DNA from: Theobroma cacao
Taxonomy: Eukaryota > Streptophyta > Magnoliopsida > Malvales > Malvaceae
Assembly: GCF_000208745.1 (NCBI RefSeq)
Contig: NC_030856.1
Coordinates: 15,650,099 to 15,714,098 of the forward strand
Reading direction: 5' to 3'
Length of the DNA stretch: 64,000 bases
The notes under the pieces are model-generated. The model was given only the letters and a program-made list of their open reading frames with translations, made no database searches and was not told the DNA's origin. Shown in pieces: positions 1 through 11,803 of the stretch; the first letter of the stretch is position 1, and each line of letters opens with the position of its first letter. Made by a program: the position numbers and the translations under genes.

Positions 1-248
1 GCAAAACAAATGCATCTTACATGTGTGAGTTATAAATAACTCTGTGGATAGATACGAGGAGGGGGAACAAACTAGATAGGAGAGTGTTTGTCAAAGATAC
101 TTTTAAAATAAATGCAAGTAATCCATTTCAAACAATATCAAAGTTTTACTTTCAACCATAACAAATTCTTCAATGAATTTGGGAATTCAATCTCTAAGCA
201 AAATCAAACATCTTGAGGAGCAAGCTATGTGCCAAGTAGGATCACGTG
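1..248. other. Flanking DNA without a recognisable gene
   Basis: AT-rich sequence with no credible reading frame and no motif I recognise. It ends in acgtg at 244-248, which is the left target duplication of the solo LTR that follows. The sequence after that LTR (from 3,874) should therefore be the other half of the same pre-insertion site. Confidence 0.6.
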
Positions 249-1136
249 TGTAATACTTTGTACTTTGATGTGGTGACAAATAAAGCTTATCGAATGTCAA
301 TTAAGTCATAATAAGGTATTTTGGGTACCAAGGAGACAAGAGGAAATTTTTGGAATAAAATAATATTAAAATATTAATATTTTATTCAGTGTCGAAATTT
401 TTTCATGAAGAAGGAGTATATGGTCAATCTCAGTGGGGGGGAGAAAGAACGAGGAAATTTTAGAGAAAAATGACATTAATGGGGCTCGCGTGTCTTTATT
501 AAATAAAGATAGCGCAGGGTAAATAATATTTTAAATATTATGGGAACACTACGTTGGGGTACAAACTTTATATTTCATTTGTACATATGTAAAAGAAGAA
601 AATAGAAGGAAACTGGAGATTTAAAGATTTTGGGAGGACTTAATTAAAAGGATGAGAACCTTGAAGGGTAAAATAGTAATTTTATTACAAAGCTTGGTCA
701 AAGCTTTCAAAGGAATCTTTGACTCTTCTTTTTGTTCCTCATGGCCGGCCATCCATGTAAGATTTGTTGGAAATGTAAGGCTTATGTACAAAGAAAGGAA
801 AAGACAAAGAAAATGAGGAGAAAAGATGAGAAAATAGTGAAATGGGGAGGAAAAGTCAAGTAAAGTGGCTTTAAAGGTTCCAAGCAATTGTTGACTTGCA
901 TTCTAACCTCATGGCCAGTCAAGAAAGATAATAAAAGAAGAAGGAATGATTGTATGGGCGGTCACATGTAAAAGAATAAAAAGGAAAAAAAAAGGAAAAT
1001 TGACAAGCAAGCTTATCATTGTCGGCCCCACTTGCAAACCACATCAAACAAAATTTTATCAATTGTTTTTGTTACCAACCAGTCATGGAGACAAAAGAGA
1101 GAGTTAAAGCTATTAGTATTATTATTTTTAAATCAT

Positions 1137-2075
1137 GTGTGAAAGTAAAGTGGGGTCGGCCATTGAGATGAATGAAAGATGAAAGATAGAAAAGATAAGA
1201 AAGAAATGAAAAGAAAAGTTAAGTTGGTTAAGTGAAGAAGAAAAAGGAAAAAGAGAAGTCGATTATGAGGGAGAGCAAAAGAAAAGCAAAATAACAAAGG
1301 AAAGAAAAAAGAGAGAAACAACCGAGAGAGAGAAAAAGAAAGAAGAGAAAAGCTGAATGGTGAGGAAGAAAAAAAAAGAAAGAAAAAGAAGGGTGAAAAA
1401 GTTGAGTTTGAAGGGGTGGTTTTGTTGCCAAGTTTTGAGGGAGAAAGAAGCAGCTTGGCTGCTGGTTTTTTAGGCATAACAGAGCAGCTTTTACTTCCAA
1501 GTTTTTAGGGAGAAAGGAGTAGCTTGGCTGCTGATTTTTTTAGAAAGAATAAAGCAGCTTTGGCTGCCAAGTTTTTAAGGTGAGAGAAGTAGCTTTAGCT
1601 GCTGATTTTGAAGGCTGAAAGGAGCAACTTTGGCTACTGATTTTGGAGGTTTTTGCTGTCGATTTTGAGGGTGAAATGAGTAGCTTTGGTTGCTGATTTT
1701 TAAGGCTAAAAAGAGGAGTTTAAGCTACTGATTTTTGTGTTGAAAGAAGCAGGAACTTGCAGCCGATAGTGAGAGGGAGCAAGAGGAAGAAATTGTGGAT
1801 GGTATGCAAGTGTAAGAAAGGAAAAAGAAAGAAAAGAAGGGTGCTGCTGACCGGCAGGAGAGAGGAGAAAAAGAAAAGAGAGCAAGCAACGGGAAAGGAG
1901 GAAAGAAAAGAAAGAAAAAAAAAAGAGTGGACATAGCCCAATAAGAAAAGAATGGGCATGGCTCAATAGAAAGAAATGGGAAGAGCCCATGGAAAGGGCC
2001 CAATAACAACAAAGAAAGAAAAGTCCAAGAGAGAATAAAAGTGGAAAATTGGGCTTGGACTAACTTAGCCCAAAT
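1137..2075 (+). repeat. Strand-asymmetric purine-rich tract inside the LTR
   Basis: The plus strand is dominated by A and G, for example at 1,180-1,420 and 1,780-2,050, where runs of aaag, gaaa and gaga follow one another. On the minus strand this gives pyrimidine-rich pseudo-ORFs of Phe, Ser and Leu that are not genes. The tract is interrupted at 1,425-1,745 by a tandem repeat. Confidence 0.7.
1425..1745 (+). repeat. Degenerate tandem repeat, unit about 57 bp
   Basis: At least five imperfect units are visible. Each carries a variant of AGCAGCTTGGCTGCTGATTT followed by a purine stretch such as gggagaaagg and then CAAGTTTT or GATTTT. The core has partial dyad symmetry (GCAGC...GCTGC). Units start near 1,449, 1,508, 1,553, 1,590 and 1,625. 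Confidence 0.65.
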
Positions 2076-2540
2076 AGGCAAAAGATTTCTTTTCTTTTAT
2101 TAGGCATATTTTGAAATTAGATTATTTTAAGCTAGCCCACTTGTTTAGTTAAAATTTTGGTTAGTAGTGATATGGATTAAAATTAAATTATTTTAATACA
2201 ACAATTAAAAAAAAATTCTTTATGATGTCTCATGGGATTAGAGCAAAGAAGAAAATAGGAAATTGATGAATAGTGCTCAAGTGTAGTTAAGAAATTTTTA
2301 AATGATTTGTTGTGAAGAAGCATTGTTGTCGGAGGAATTTGTTTAGAAAAATTAGTTGAAAGTGTTAAGTTGAATGGTATATTATTTGGAAGAAATAAGG
2401 AGAAATAATGTGGATTGGAATGGGAAAATAATTGGATAGATTCGAAATGACTGTGGTCATCGTAAATATAGTTAATACTGTGGAAAAATAAGATGGATTT
2501 CGGTGAAAGTTAATTAAAAGGTTGAAGTAGGTACGGGACA

Positions 2541-2549
2541 TTATAAATA
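2541..2549 (+). promoter_or_regulatory. Candidate TATA box of a B-type LTR
   Basis: The string TTATAAATA is conserved at the matching place in the related LTR (56,777-56,785), where the surrounding sequence also aligns. It is less convincing than the TATA box of the A and C LTRs because its offset from the LTR start differs between copies. Confidence 0.4.
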
Positions 2550-2834
2550 AGTTGTCGATGTTATAATTTAAGGAATTACATAAGCAACGGATATAAGTAA
2601 TTTTAGTGAAAATGCCTTAAGATGTGAGTTAATTGAATATGGTTTCGTGATAGGGTGAGAAACAGAGGTGGGTTGATGGACTAAACATATTGAGTTTGGA
2701 TTATTGCTAGGACGTGTTAAAGTAAAGTTAGAGTATTGTTTGTGGCATGCTGGAGTAAATAACGAGCGATCGACCGGTGGAAATAGTTAGAGACACCTTC
2801 AAACAAATAGCGACCTAATACCTCATTTTGCCAA

Positions 2835-3481
2835 GTGAGTGAACTCGCATTTCAAATTGCTTTGGGATTGTGAATGTGTTTACACAAAACCTTTAAATGA
2901 TTTTCTCCAATATTTTCTTAAAATGGATGCCTTGGGAACAAGCCCTTGATAAATTGTTTCTATGTTGTGACATGTGGCTGTTATGGATTCTTGCACTACT
3001 ACATTATGTTGTTATATATATGTTTTGCATTGGTGGTGGATATTGTGTGATAATGATAACTGTGCGTGTGCACGATGTGAGGGGATGCACATGCCGATGA
3101 TGACGGTGGTGAGGGAGTTGGATGATAAGAGTGCTTGTGTGCACGATGTGGGGGGATGCACATTAGTCGGATGAGACTATGGTGGTATTGGTGTTTATCT
3201 ATATATATGTATGTGTATCTATGTTATGAAATAAAAGCTCATGAATATGGTATATGATTGAAATGCATGTGAAATTTGAAATGTTAAAACTTGAGAAATG
3301 GTTTCCACTTGATTTTCATCGCAGCAAAAATAGATTTCCATTGTGACCAGAAATTGAGTTAAATTGCATTGTCTTCAACATAAATGCATCATGATTTCTA
3401 AAACTTCCCGTATTGATGCTTGTTTCCTTTCTATGTTCACTCACTGAGTTTATACTCACGTTTTCAACTTCATGTTTTTAG
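2835..3481 (+). other. Putative LTR intron
   Basis: The donor-like CCAA|GTGAGTGAACT at 2,835 pairs with an acceptor-like pyrimidine-rich stretch ending in TTTTTAG at 3,481. Both are homologous to the second donor/acceptor pair of the A and C LTRs. The interval contains the GTGCAC repeat. There is no transcript evidence; the call rests on consensus and conservation. Confidence 0.35.
3058..3178 (+). repeat. GTGCAC tandem repeat in LTR
   Basis: Two to three units, each with a GTGCACGATGTG-like core followed by a ggggatgcaca-like segment, spaced about 75 bp apart. The same kind of array occurs at the matching place in the A and C LTRs. Confidence 0.6.
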
Positions 3482-3873
3482 ATTCAGTGGTGGTTGATAC
3501 GTAGATTGAGGTGTTCGTGTACCCTCATCTTTTGGGTAGGTATCTTAACACTCAGTAGTCACATCTCCCATCTAGAGTCACTCCATTGACGGTCAAAGTC
3601 TTTGTATATGTTTAATGTGAATTGCAAAGATAAGTCGACAAACTATCTATGTATGATCCGAATTATGATGCTAATGTGAACATTCACTTGGGTTTTATGA
3701 GTTGTGTTGGAGAAATCGACATTTAAACACTATTAAGCTTATTTTGAAGGAAATATGCTAGATAGACGGGTTAATAAACAAGTGCTTATTAAGAGGCTTG
3801 CTTAGGCCTAGTGGGCTATGCCTATTGGGTCCTTGTGCCGGTCATGGCCCCGGAACTGGGCTGTGACAACGTG

Positions 3874-5298
3874 TCAATAGAAAACTTCAATATCATTGTC
3901 TCAACAGATACAAACTTATTTAAAAGGATTGTATAAGGCTTTGTTGAAAATCCATTCTTAAGCCTTTGAAATGAAAATAATGGTTTGTAAAATGCTCAAG
4001 TATTTACAAGAAAACAATTTATAAATGTTGAGCTCTAAAGCTTTTGTAAAAGATGTTGGGAAAAATAAAGGTTTAGTTTCAAGGAAAATGAAATAATGTG
4101 GTTGTCTTTAGAAAATCCTTGAAGAAAATGAATGAATTTCAAAAATAACATAATTTGTATTACATTGAGTAAATCAAGTCTAAGCACCAAAGTCAGGACA
4201 ATTTCCCTATCCAAATGATTAATGTCGAGACAAATGCCAAATCCAAATGTAAAACTCGAAACAAATAATAACTCAAGCACTATGGTCGATACAATTTCCA
4301 AATCCAAGGACTTAGATCTAAACAAATATCAATATCAAAATCCAAAATCAACAATATCAATTCTAAAGTCTAAAGTCAAAGCAAATATCAAATTCCAATT
4401 CCATAGAGTCAAATATCATTTCAAATAGATTATGGAGCGCTAAATAGGATGGGCAATCAAATAAAAGTGTGTTGTAGCACCAATGTGGTTAGATACAATA
4501 TAGTCATCGACTGCATATCAAAGGAGATAGGATTGTATCAACCACCAAATGAAACCAAATCAAAAGGGGTAGGACTCTATTAGCTACCCACTCAAACATA
4601 AAGCATTATGCACAATGGCTAATGGCTATTGTCACTAGCTACAAGGCCATAACTCAAATAGGCTCCATTAAAACATTTGTGTTATGTTCCAAATATCCAA
4701 ATATCCATTTCCAAATAAAAGGTGAATCCATTCACCATCCAAGATCAAAACATTCAAAACAAAATAAAGTCAAAGTGTTCAAAGTTCATTTTTAAACAAA
4801 GGATGAATTCAATCATCTACATAATAGATGTTCGAAGTAAAGGCTGAATCAAAACCAACAATCTCAAAGACAAATTGCCCCGGTGCTAGGGTCCAAGCAA
4901 AACTAATCATTTTTCATTCCAAATTGTCAAATCATGAACCAATCGATTATCCATAGACAAATATTAATTTTTGAGGCATCAAACAATTGAAAGGCTTGCT
5001 CCTCATGCTCAAAACTAAATACATAATAACATATTTACATAGTGTACATAGATTTCTTAAAATAAACTTGAAACCATTGTTCACATCTCAAAGTTCATCA
5101 AAATATGTTTAATGCGAGCTTGTGGAATAAGCAAGCTTAATTATACTAAAATAATTAAAAACATTGTATCTACCCACCACTTGAAGTGTGCCTTTTTCTC
5201 TTAGCACGTTTCTTCAAAAGCTCAACTTTTTCAACAACTCGAATTACTCCAATAGCACCTAAAAATGAAGTTTACTCATCAATATTCTCAATACCCCA
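3874..5298. other. Unassigned intergenic or old repeat DNA
   Basis: No intact gene. The part at 4,200-4,430 is low-complexity, with repeated caaatcc/caaatatc phrases. The last ~140 bp (about 5,165-5,298) read on the minus strand as a short lysine- and arginine-rich stretch with one internal stop. That could be the end of a transposase or retroelement protein, but I cannot assign it. The left edge adjoins the acgtg duplication and the right edge is the start of a minus-strand LTR. Confidence 0.5.
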
Positions 5299-5412
5299 TG
5301 TAACGACTCATTCCTAGATCGCTACCGACGTTCAAGTCTTGAGGGAGAACCCATCAAGTTCCAAACAAGCCTTAATTGAAACTTTTGTTAATATCCTTAA
5401 AGTCATTCCACC
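5299..5412 (-). mobile_element. Terminal piece of a B-type LTR (minus strand)
   Basis: It begins TGTAACGACTC. Read as the reverse complement it matches the terminal part of the LTR ending at 58,754, with shared GGGTTCTCCCTCAAGACTTG-like and AAGGCTTGTT-like stretches. It is interrupted at 5,413 by another LTR and resumes at 8,409. The intact related copy at 11,804 aligns across the break. Confidence 0.75.
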
Positions 5413-8408
5413 TGTCACAGCCCAATTTTTGAGCCATGACTGGTACAAGGGCCTAATGGGCTCAGGCCACTAAGCCTAAGCAAGTCTACTTACATGATCT
5501 TATACATTAATCCATATTCCTTGAGAATCCAAAATTCAAAATGTTCAAATACCGTTCCTTTGAAAACAATTCATAAAACCCAATCATACATTCATAATGG
5601 CATCATCCACCAATATATTCAAAAATAGATTAACAAATAATTCTTAATATTTCACACCAAGTATTCATATATACATGATTAGACCTTGACCGTTAGTGGA
5701 ATGACTTTGGGCACGGTTGCTAACATTTAATGTCATGGTAAACCTACTGATCAATGGATGGGGAGGAACACCTAGTTCTATGATCCAATCACCTTTGACT
5801 CAAGAAACCTAAAACATGAATTTTAAAAACTTGAGTACAAACTCAGTGAGTGAACATAGGAAGGGAGCAAGCAACGTTAAGGAAGGTTTAGAAATCATGA
5901 TGCACTTATTTGAAAATGATGCACTTTAGCTTAAGGCCTCATTAAAACCCTGAATTGAACCCTTGGTTGATAAATCATGCGACGATAGAGAATTCATATT
6001 CAAAATGAAATTGGAGAAGTGGAAAATATGGCAAAAACTAGCCAAATGATAAGTGGAACAGAAAGTTTCATTCTCCCTGCAGCGAGAAATAGAGCAAGAA
6101 GAAAGACTTCCTTTCATCCCAAATAAACCATTTCACTGCAATGCAAATCAATTTGGAACACTTAAAAAAAAATGCTCAAGGTTCAGCAAGCAGGTTTCCA
6201 CATACATTATAGTCACACATGTTATTCATAAAATCTTTATTGCATTAATACATGTGAACATATGCAAACATATATGTATATATATGCATCCACCGCCTCC
6301 CCAGCTCATGTGCATCCCCCCACATCGTGCACATCTAATGCCGTCGTGTACATCCCCCCACATAGTGCACATGGGCAATATCATCATCTGCCTACCTCAC
6401 CACCGTCATTACTAGTATGTGTATGCCCCCACATCGTGCACACACATGGTTATATCCATTACACAATATTATCTACTAATGTACTGTACATATATATATA
6501 TATATCAACATTATACCGAAACACATGGATTCATCACACTATCCATTTCACAACATAAAAACATTTCATAAGGGCTTGTTCCCAAGCACTTTTTTTTTTG
6601 AAAGAGAATTGGATAAATCATTCAAAATATTTGTCCAAACACATTCACATATCCAAAACAGTTTTGAAATGCAAGTTCACTCACCTGGATACAACGAAAT
6701 ATTAAGTTGCTATTTGTTCGGAGGTGTCTCTAACTATTTTCACTGGCCGGTCACTCGTTGTTTACTCCGACATGCCACCATAGTTCTTTAACCTTATCTT
6801 TGCACTTCCTAGCAATAACACAAACTCAATATTTTTAATTACATACGTATATGGGCAGAACTTCAATCAAGTAATCCTTACTCAAATTTATATTTTTCAT
6901 CCTATCATGAAACCATCTTCAATTAACTCACATCTTAATACATTTTTACCAAAATTACTTATATCCATTGCTTACGAAATTCCTTAGATTATATCACCGA
7001 CAAGTTATTTATGATGTCACGTGCCTGCTTCAACCTTTCTAAATAATTTTCGCCTAAATCCATCTTATATTTCCACACATAATCCACATATATGGCAGCA
7101 ACAATCATTCTCACTTTCACTCGATTATTTCCTAGTTTACATGCATCGTTATCTATCAAACTTTCAATACTTTGTTTCTCAATCTTCCATCCACAATATT
7201 CCTTTTTCATTTCTTTCAAACAACATGCCATACAATCTTAATAATTTTCAACTAGCTTAGGCAAATAAATCCTTTCAACAACCATAATTCCTCACAACAC
7301 TCAACTAACCGTAGGCTTTAAAACATAGTGTTAAGCTTACCGTTTTCCTTTTCCACTTTGAGTCCTTCATGTACCTATGGGTTTATTGGCTTACATGTTA
7401 CCAATTTTTCTCCAATCAAGCCAATCTTTGCTGCCACAAGGTATTTCTCTAAGTCACTAACTCATTTTCAAAGACTACTCAAGCCAAAAATAAGAATTCT
7501 TACCGTTCCTTGCTTGAATCACCAAAACCAAGCTTTTTCTTCCTTTCTCTCTTTTTCTTTCTTCTCCTCCTAGGGTTTAGGTGTGTTGGAAATTGGGGTT
7601 AAAGGCTGTAAATTTAGTGCTCAAGAAGTTTGGAGAAGAAAGAAAAGAAAACATGGAAAGGAAAATGAAGAAAACTTGGTTTCATGGTGGACAAAGAGAA
7701 AATGGCATGGAAGCTTCAAGAATGGTGTGGAGCATGGATGAAGAAGAAGAAAAAATCTGCTAGGGGAAAGGATAAGGTCGATCTTGGCCTAAAAAAATTA
7801 GAGTCAAAGCTTTTTTTGGAAGCTTTGACCAAACTTTACATAAAATTACCGTTTTGCCTTTTTTGTTTCCTTCCATTTTAATTTAGTCCTTCCAACACTC
7901 ATTTCACTCCAATTTCCTTCTATTACCTTTTTCTACACATGCACAAACAAAGTGTGAAGTTTGTACTCCAACTCAGTGTCCCCATAATATTTAAAATATT
8001 TATTTGCTCGCGCTATCTTTACTTAATAAAGACACGTGGCCCCACTAAGGTCATTTTTCTCCAAAATTCTCTCATTCTTCTTCTTCTCCACTTAGATTGA
8101 CCATATACTTTTTTTTCATGGAAAATTTTGACACTAAATAAAATATTAATATTTTAATATTATTTTATTCCAAAAATTTCCTCTTGTCTCCTTGGCACCC
8201 AAAATACCTTATTATACCTCAATTGACTTCTGAATAACTTTTTATCTCACAAATTCTTCTCTGATAAAAATATTATTATTTTCTTGCATGCAAAATATTT
8301 TATCCCAAACTATTCCTTTCATTTTTCATCACTTTTAAACATTATAATTAACCTTAATTAGCATCCGATAAGCTTTATTAGTCACCATATCAGAGTACGG
8401 GTATTACA
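5413..8408 (-). mobile_element. Solo LTR, chimeric type (minus strand)
   Basis: On the plus strand it runs from TGTCACAG to GTATTACA; read in its own direction it starts TGTAATACCC and ends CTGTGACA. It is the same chimeric class as 249-3,868, with the B-type cgcgctatctttacttaat block near 8,011-8,029. The flanks are ccacc (5,408-5,412) and ccgct (8,409-8,413), which differ by two transitions. I read them as a decayed target duplication, because the sequence outside them is contiguous in the copy at 11,804. It carries a GTGCAC array at 6,300-6,445. Confidence 0.8.
6295..6450 (-). repeat. GTGCAC tandem repeat in LTR
   Basis: Four units with the minus-strand form catccccccacatcgtgcac, spaced 35-75 bp apart, next to a short TA microsatellite (about 6,490-6,503). 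Confidence 0.6.
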
Positions 8409-11035
8409 CCGCTGATCTATGTAATTGCTTTGAACCATATAACTCTTTGTAATATGATTTGAACAAAAGTCATTATTAATCAACTTAACTTTTATTCCAC
8501 ATTAATTGTATAAATACATTAAAGTTTATAATCTCCAACTATACATTTATATTAAGACTAGTGTCTATTTACAATGAAATATACTAAGAATGACTTGACC
8601 TCTAGCAGCAGAACGACTCAAAATAAAGTGCTATGAGATGCTTTTGCTTATCCGTGGTGGATAATATATGTCGATGAATGCACGCTAGGCTGATAACTTA
8701 TTTGCAAAAAGGAGATAAGGGGGGTGAGTCTCACAAACTCAGTGATCATCAACTTTGTGAGCAAGGCGTAGATGGGAAAAAAGCTCAGAATAGATAATTT
8801 GAAGGATAAAACCAAAGTATAAAATGATATCCTTATAAAACCAAATAACAAATAAAGTATTTATGCCTTGTAAAAATCATAGTGCAATACTTTCCTTAGC
8901 AAACAATGCCGAAATCAAAGTATAGTAAAATAGATTTCAATCGTTGAAATCATTTATTTCCTTCATAAATACAAATGGCCGTATCAAACACGCATGCTCC
9001 TAAACCATGTGGCATGTAAAAATTACAGAATACATCCACATACATCAATTCATGGTCAACATATAAAGCACTGAAAGCTTTCAATTAAAACGGGGAGTTT
9101 TGGAAAAAACAATATCTCTCCACCATGCGAAAGAGTACGAGTCTAAAAACTCTCAAGGCTCTCGAGTAGGTAATCATAGATAATCAACCCTTGGACCCTC
9201 TTCCACTTAATAACAATCTGAGAGGCCCCCTTCCACTGGATTCCCAAAGCCATGGCAATTTTGATGATGTTGGCCGACATCGGAGAAAGCATGTGGTCAC
9301 AACCACGTATATCAATAAGTGGCCTAGCCACGTATAACAACCCAAGGCTTTGCCACGTATAATTACAGATCGTGGCCTAGCCACGTCTAACAGCTCATCG
9401 GTGACCCAAAAGGTTCTCTAGCTAGAGCTCACTTGTTCATAAGGGTCACACTATCCCGATGGATTTCAACCTACTCTCGATGCTCTCAGTTTCTCAAAAC
9501 CATTTTCAAAACCAAATCAAGGTTTTCAAGAGTTTTTCGTTAAATCATTTGAAAACAATGTTCGGCAACCTTTCAAAATTGTTTTCACATTAAAATGCAT
9601 GGTGTAAACATTTGCATAAATTTCAAACTAAAACTGGCTCACAAGAATTTGTATTTAAGTCATTTATCAAGTGCAATTAGCTATGCATGTCACACAAAGA
9701 TACAAGGCATGGTTTTGATGCAAAACATTGCAAAAGGGTTTGTTTCCCGATTTCTAAAACACTTTACATATATCACATGTATATAGTATATACAAAACAC
9801 CTTCAAACTCAATTTGAATTCACAAATGTCTATTATTTCTACCAACTCATGCTTTCCATAAAAGCAGTGTATAAATCATTCCAAACCATGTATTCAAATC
9901 ACTTATTATTTTCTAGCAACTCATGCTTTCCACAAAGGCATTGAATAATACTATTTATATACTTTGATATAGCATAGAATCTTTTAAAAATCGACACTTC
10001 CTCCTCACCACTCTTGGCTAGATATTACTTCGCCAATTTAAACTCTTTGCGTTCTTAATCGATCAATATCACTTGCTGTTTAATTGTTATCCTTCTTGAT
10101 TTACATGCACAGCAACTATCCTTTGCTTGTCAATTTTCTGGCAGCAATTAAATTCAAAATACTTAGCAACTTTACAAATTATTCTATCCCACAATTGTTG
10201 CCCACACTTAGCTTTATGCTTTTATATCCCATTCCATTCTCTTTCTCATTCAAACATTAATCATGATTTGAATAGCTCAAATCATGTTAAAATCACCATT
10301 CTTCCTCAATTAGCTTTTTCATATTCATATGCATATTGACGTATTTTTGCTAAAGGAATTCATATCCTTTACATGCATAATTCTCTATGTTACATGTACC
10401 AGCAACTTATTTATAGCATTAAGTGCCCATTTCAGCCTTTCCAAGCAACATTCATCATAGTCCATCTTATATTTTCATAGCATTAACCACATATATGGCA
10501 ACAACAATCAATCCAATTTCAGTCAATTATTTCCAAGCTTACATGCATAATTTGTCTATCTAACTTTCAATGCTTTGTTTCCCAATCTTCCATCCACATT
10601 ATTCATCCTTATTTCTTTCAAACAACATAGCAAGCAACCTTAACATTTTTAACTAGCTCATGATTTTTGAATCTTTCCACCAATCATCATTCTTCCCAAT
10701 GTGTCTTTCAAACTTTCAATCAACACAACAATATCCATTTTCTCAAAATCTTCTAACCATACTTAAAGCATTATACATTTTTAACTTTGAGGTTGCTTGA
10801 GCCTTACATGCACTCCAATATTCTTCCAAGTTTCAATCACCAAGCTGCCAACATTATTCACAAATTATTTTCTTGACAATTCTACCAACTGTAGGCCTTA
10901 AAATGCAATACCATGCTTACCTTTTCTCTTTCACTTTGAATCCATCATGCATCCAAGAGTTTGATGGCTTGCATGTCACTAAATCCTCTCCAATCAAGCT
11001 TTTCTTGGCTGCCACAATACATTTCTTATGGTTAT
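8409..11035 (-). mobile_element. B-type LTR, main surviving part (minus strand)
   Basis: This continues the LTR that begins at 5,299. Its reverse complement follows the LTR at 54,663-58,754 from about 58,500 back to about 56,230. Shared landmarks are the acceptor-like CTCACCCCCTTAT region (8,715-8,740), the CACGT cluster (9,290-9,395), and the tail with CTTGGCTGCCACA (about 11,005-11,018). It stops at 11,036 where a Tat/Athila-type LTR starts, so its own 5' end is missing here. Confidence 0.8.
9290..9395 (-). repeat. Short tandem CACGT-containing repeats
   Basis: Four close copies of a unit with GCCACGT(A/C)TAA or ACCACGTAT, separated by 15-40 bp. The same cluster is present at 12,795-12,870 and, in the opposite strand, near 57,615-57,690. 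ACGT-core boxes bind plant bZIP factors, so a regulatory role is possible but not shown. Confidence 0.5.
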
Positions 11036-11803
11036 TGATAACTCTCTAATATAGAGTTATTTGGGCTTAATTTTGATAATAATTTGGCTTAGTTTTTGTA
11101 GTAATGCATAGAAATTAGTAAGTTTTATTTAATTATTTTAAATTAATTATTTTAGTTGAGTCAATCTAATCATGGTTAATTTTATGCTTAATTTGGTGTT
11201 AATGAGGATAAGATAGGTTGTTATTGATTTATTTGTGCTTTTTATAGGTGTTTGAAAGAATAATTTTAATGGAAAAGGGAGAGCAATTTCAAGGTGCAGA
11301 TTTCCAATCCACATGTTTTGGTATTTTGGTCATAACTTTCTCTACAGAGCTCCAAATGAAGCAATTTTTGGATCATTGGAAAGATAAGAGAAAACACTAC
11401 AATTTTTGTTTACTACTTCACCCAGTTCGGCTTGTAGGATGGTCAAAAATCTTGTTGAAGTTGACAAACTACAGTAGTCATAGAGCAATAACAATTTTTG
11501 TTAATTAATTGGGCAAGGCTGCGACTTACATAGTCTGATGAAGAAATCCCAACTGAAATTGACTTCTTTCTTCACCCAACTTGGCTTAACTTCAAAGCCT
11601 ATAAAAATAACCTTTCGAAAGACTTCAAGAAGGAACGAACAAACACCAGATTAACAGTTGAGAGTCAAGCCACAAAGTCATTGAAGCTAAGAAGAATTTG
11701 CAGGATTCAAGGAGATTTGGAGATCAAGAATACAATTCTTAAGTTTTTCTATATTTTCTTTTATTCTCTTATTTTCTTGGTTTTGCTTTTAATGTTTAGA
11801 TTT
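11036..11803 (+). mobile_element. 5' part of a Tat/Athila-type LTR
   Basis: It begins TGATAACTCTCTAATATAGA, with a short inverted repeat (actctctaatatagagt), and interrupts a B-type LTR. Its style matches plant Tat/Athila LTRs: a transcribed-looking region that mentions no gene, with AT-rich ends. An 86-codon open frame at 11,248-11,508 has no domain I recognise and lies within the LTR. It is cut at 11,804 by the next LTR. Athila-like internal DNA appears on the same strand at 34,863, so the two could belong to one split element; that is inference. Confidence 0.6.

Larger units (their letters stand above)
249..3868 (+). mobile_element. Solo LTR, chimeric type (B-type start, A/C-type end)
   Basis: The LTR starts TGTAATAC and ends CTGTGACA, and is flanked by a perfect 5-bp duplication acgtg (244-248 and 3,869-3,873). 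No internal region is attached, so it is a solo LTR, presumably left by recombination between the two LTRs of one element. Its first ~2.6 kb resembles the B-type LTR at 54,663-58,754, including the stretch with CTCGCGTGTCTTTATT near 486-500 and the AT-rich block near 365-382. The last kilobase instead matches the A and C LTRs, with a GTGCAC array, a CTCACTGAGTTTATACTCAC motif and a common terminal ~70 bp. The switch lies near 2,825. It contains a purine-rich half-kilobase and a ~57-bp tandem repeat, listed separately. Confidence 0.9.

Noticed and set aside
1133..2081. Several minus-strand open frames rich in Phe, Ser and Leu
   Set aside because: They arise from the purine-rich plus strand of an LTR; low complexity and no domain.
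11248..11508. 86-codon open frame as a possible host gene
   Set aside because: It sits in the Tat/Athila-type LTR piece; no known domain, and such LTRs often contain chance frames.
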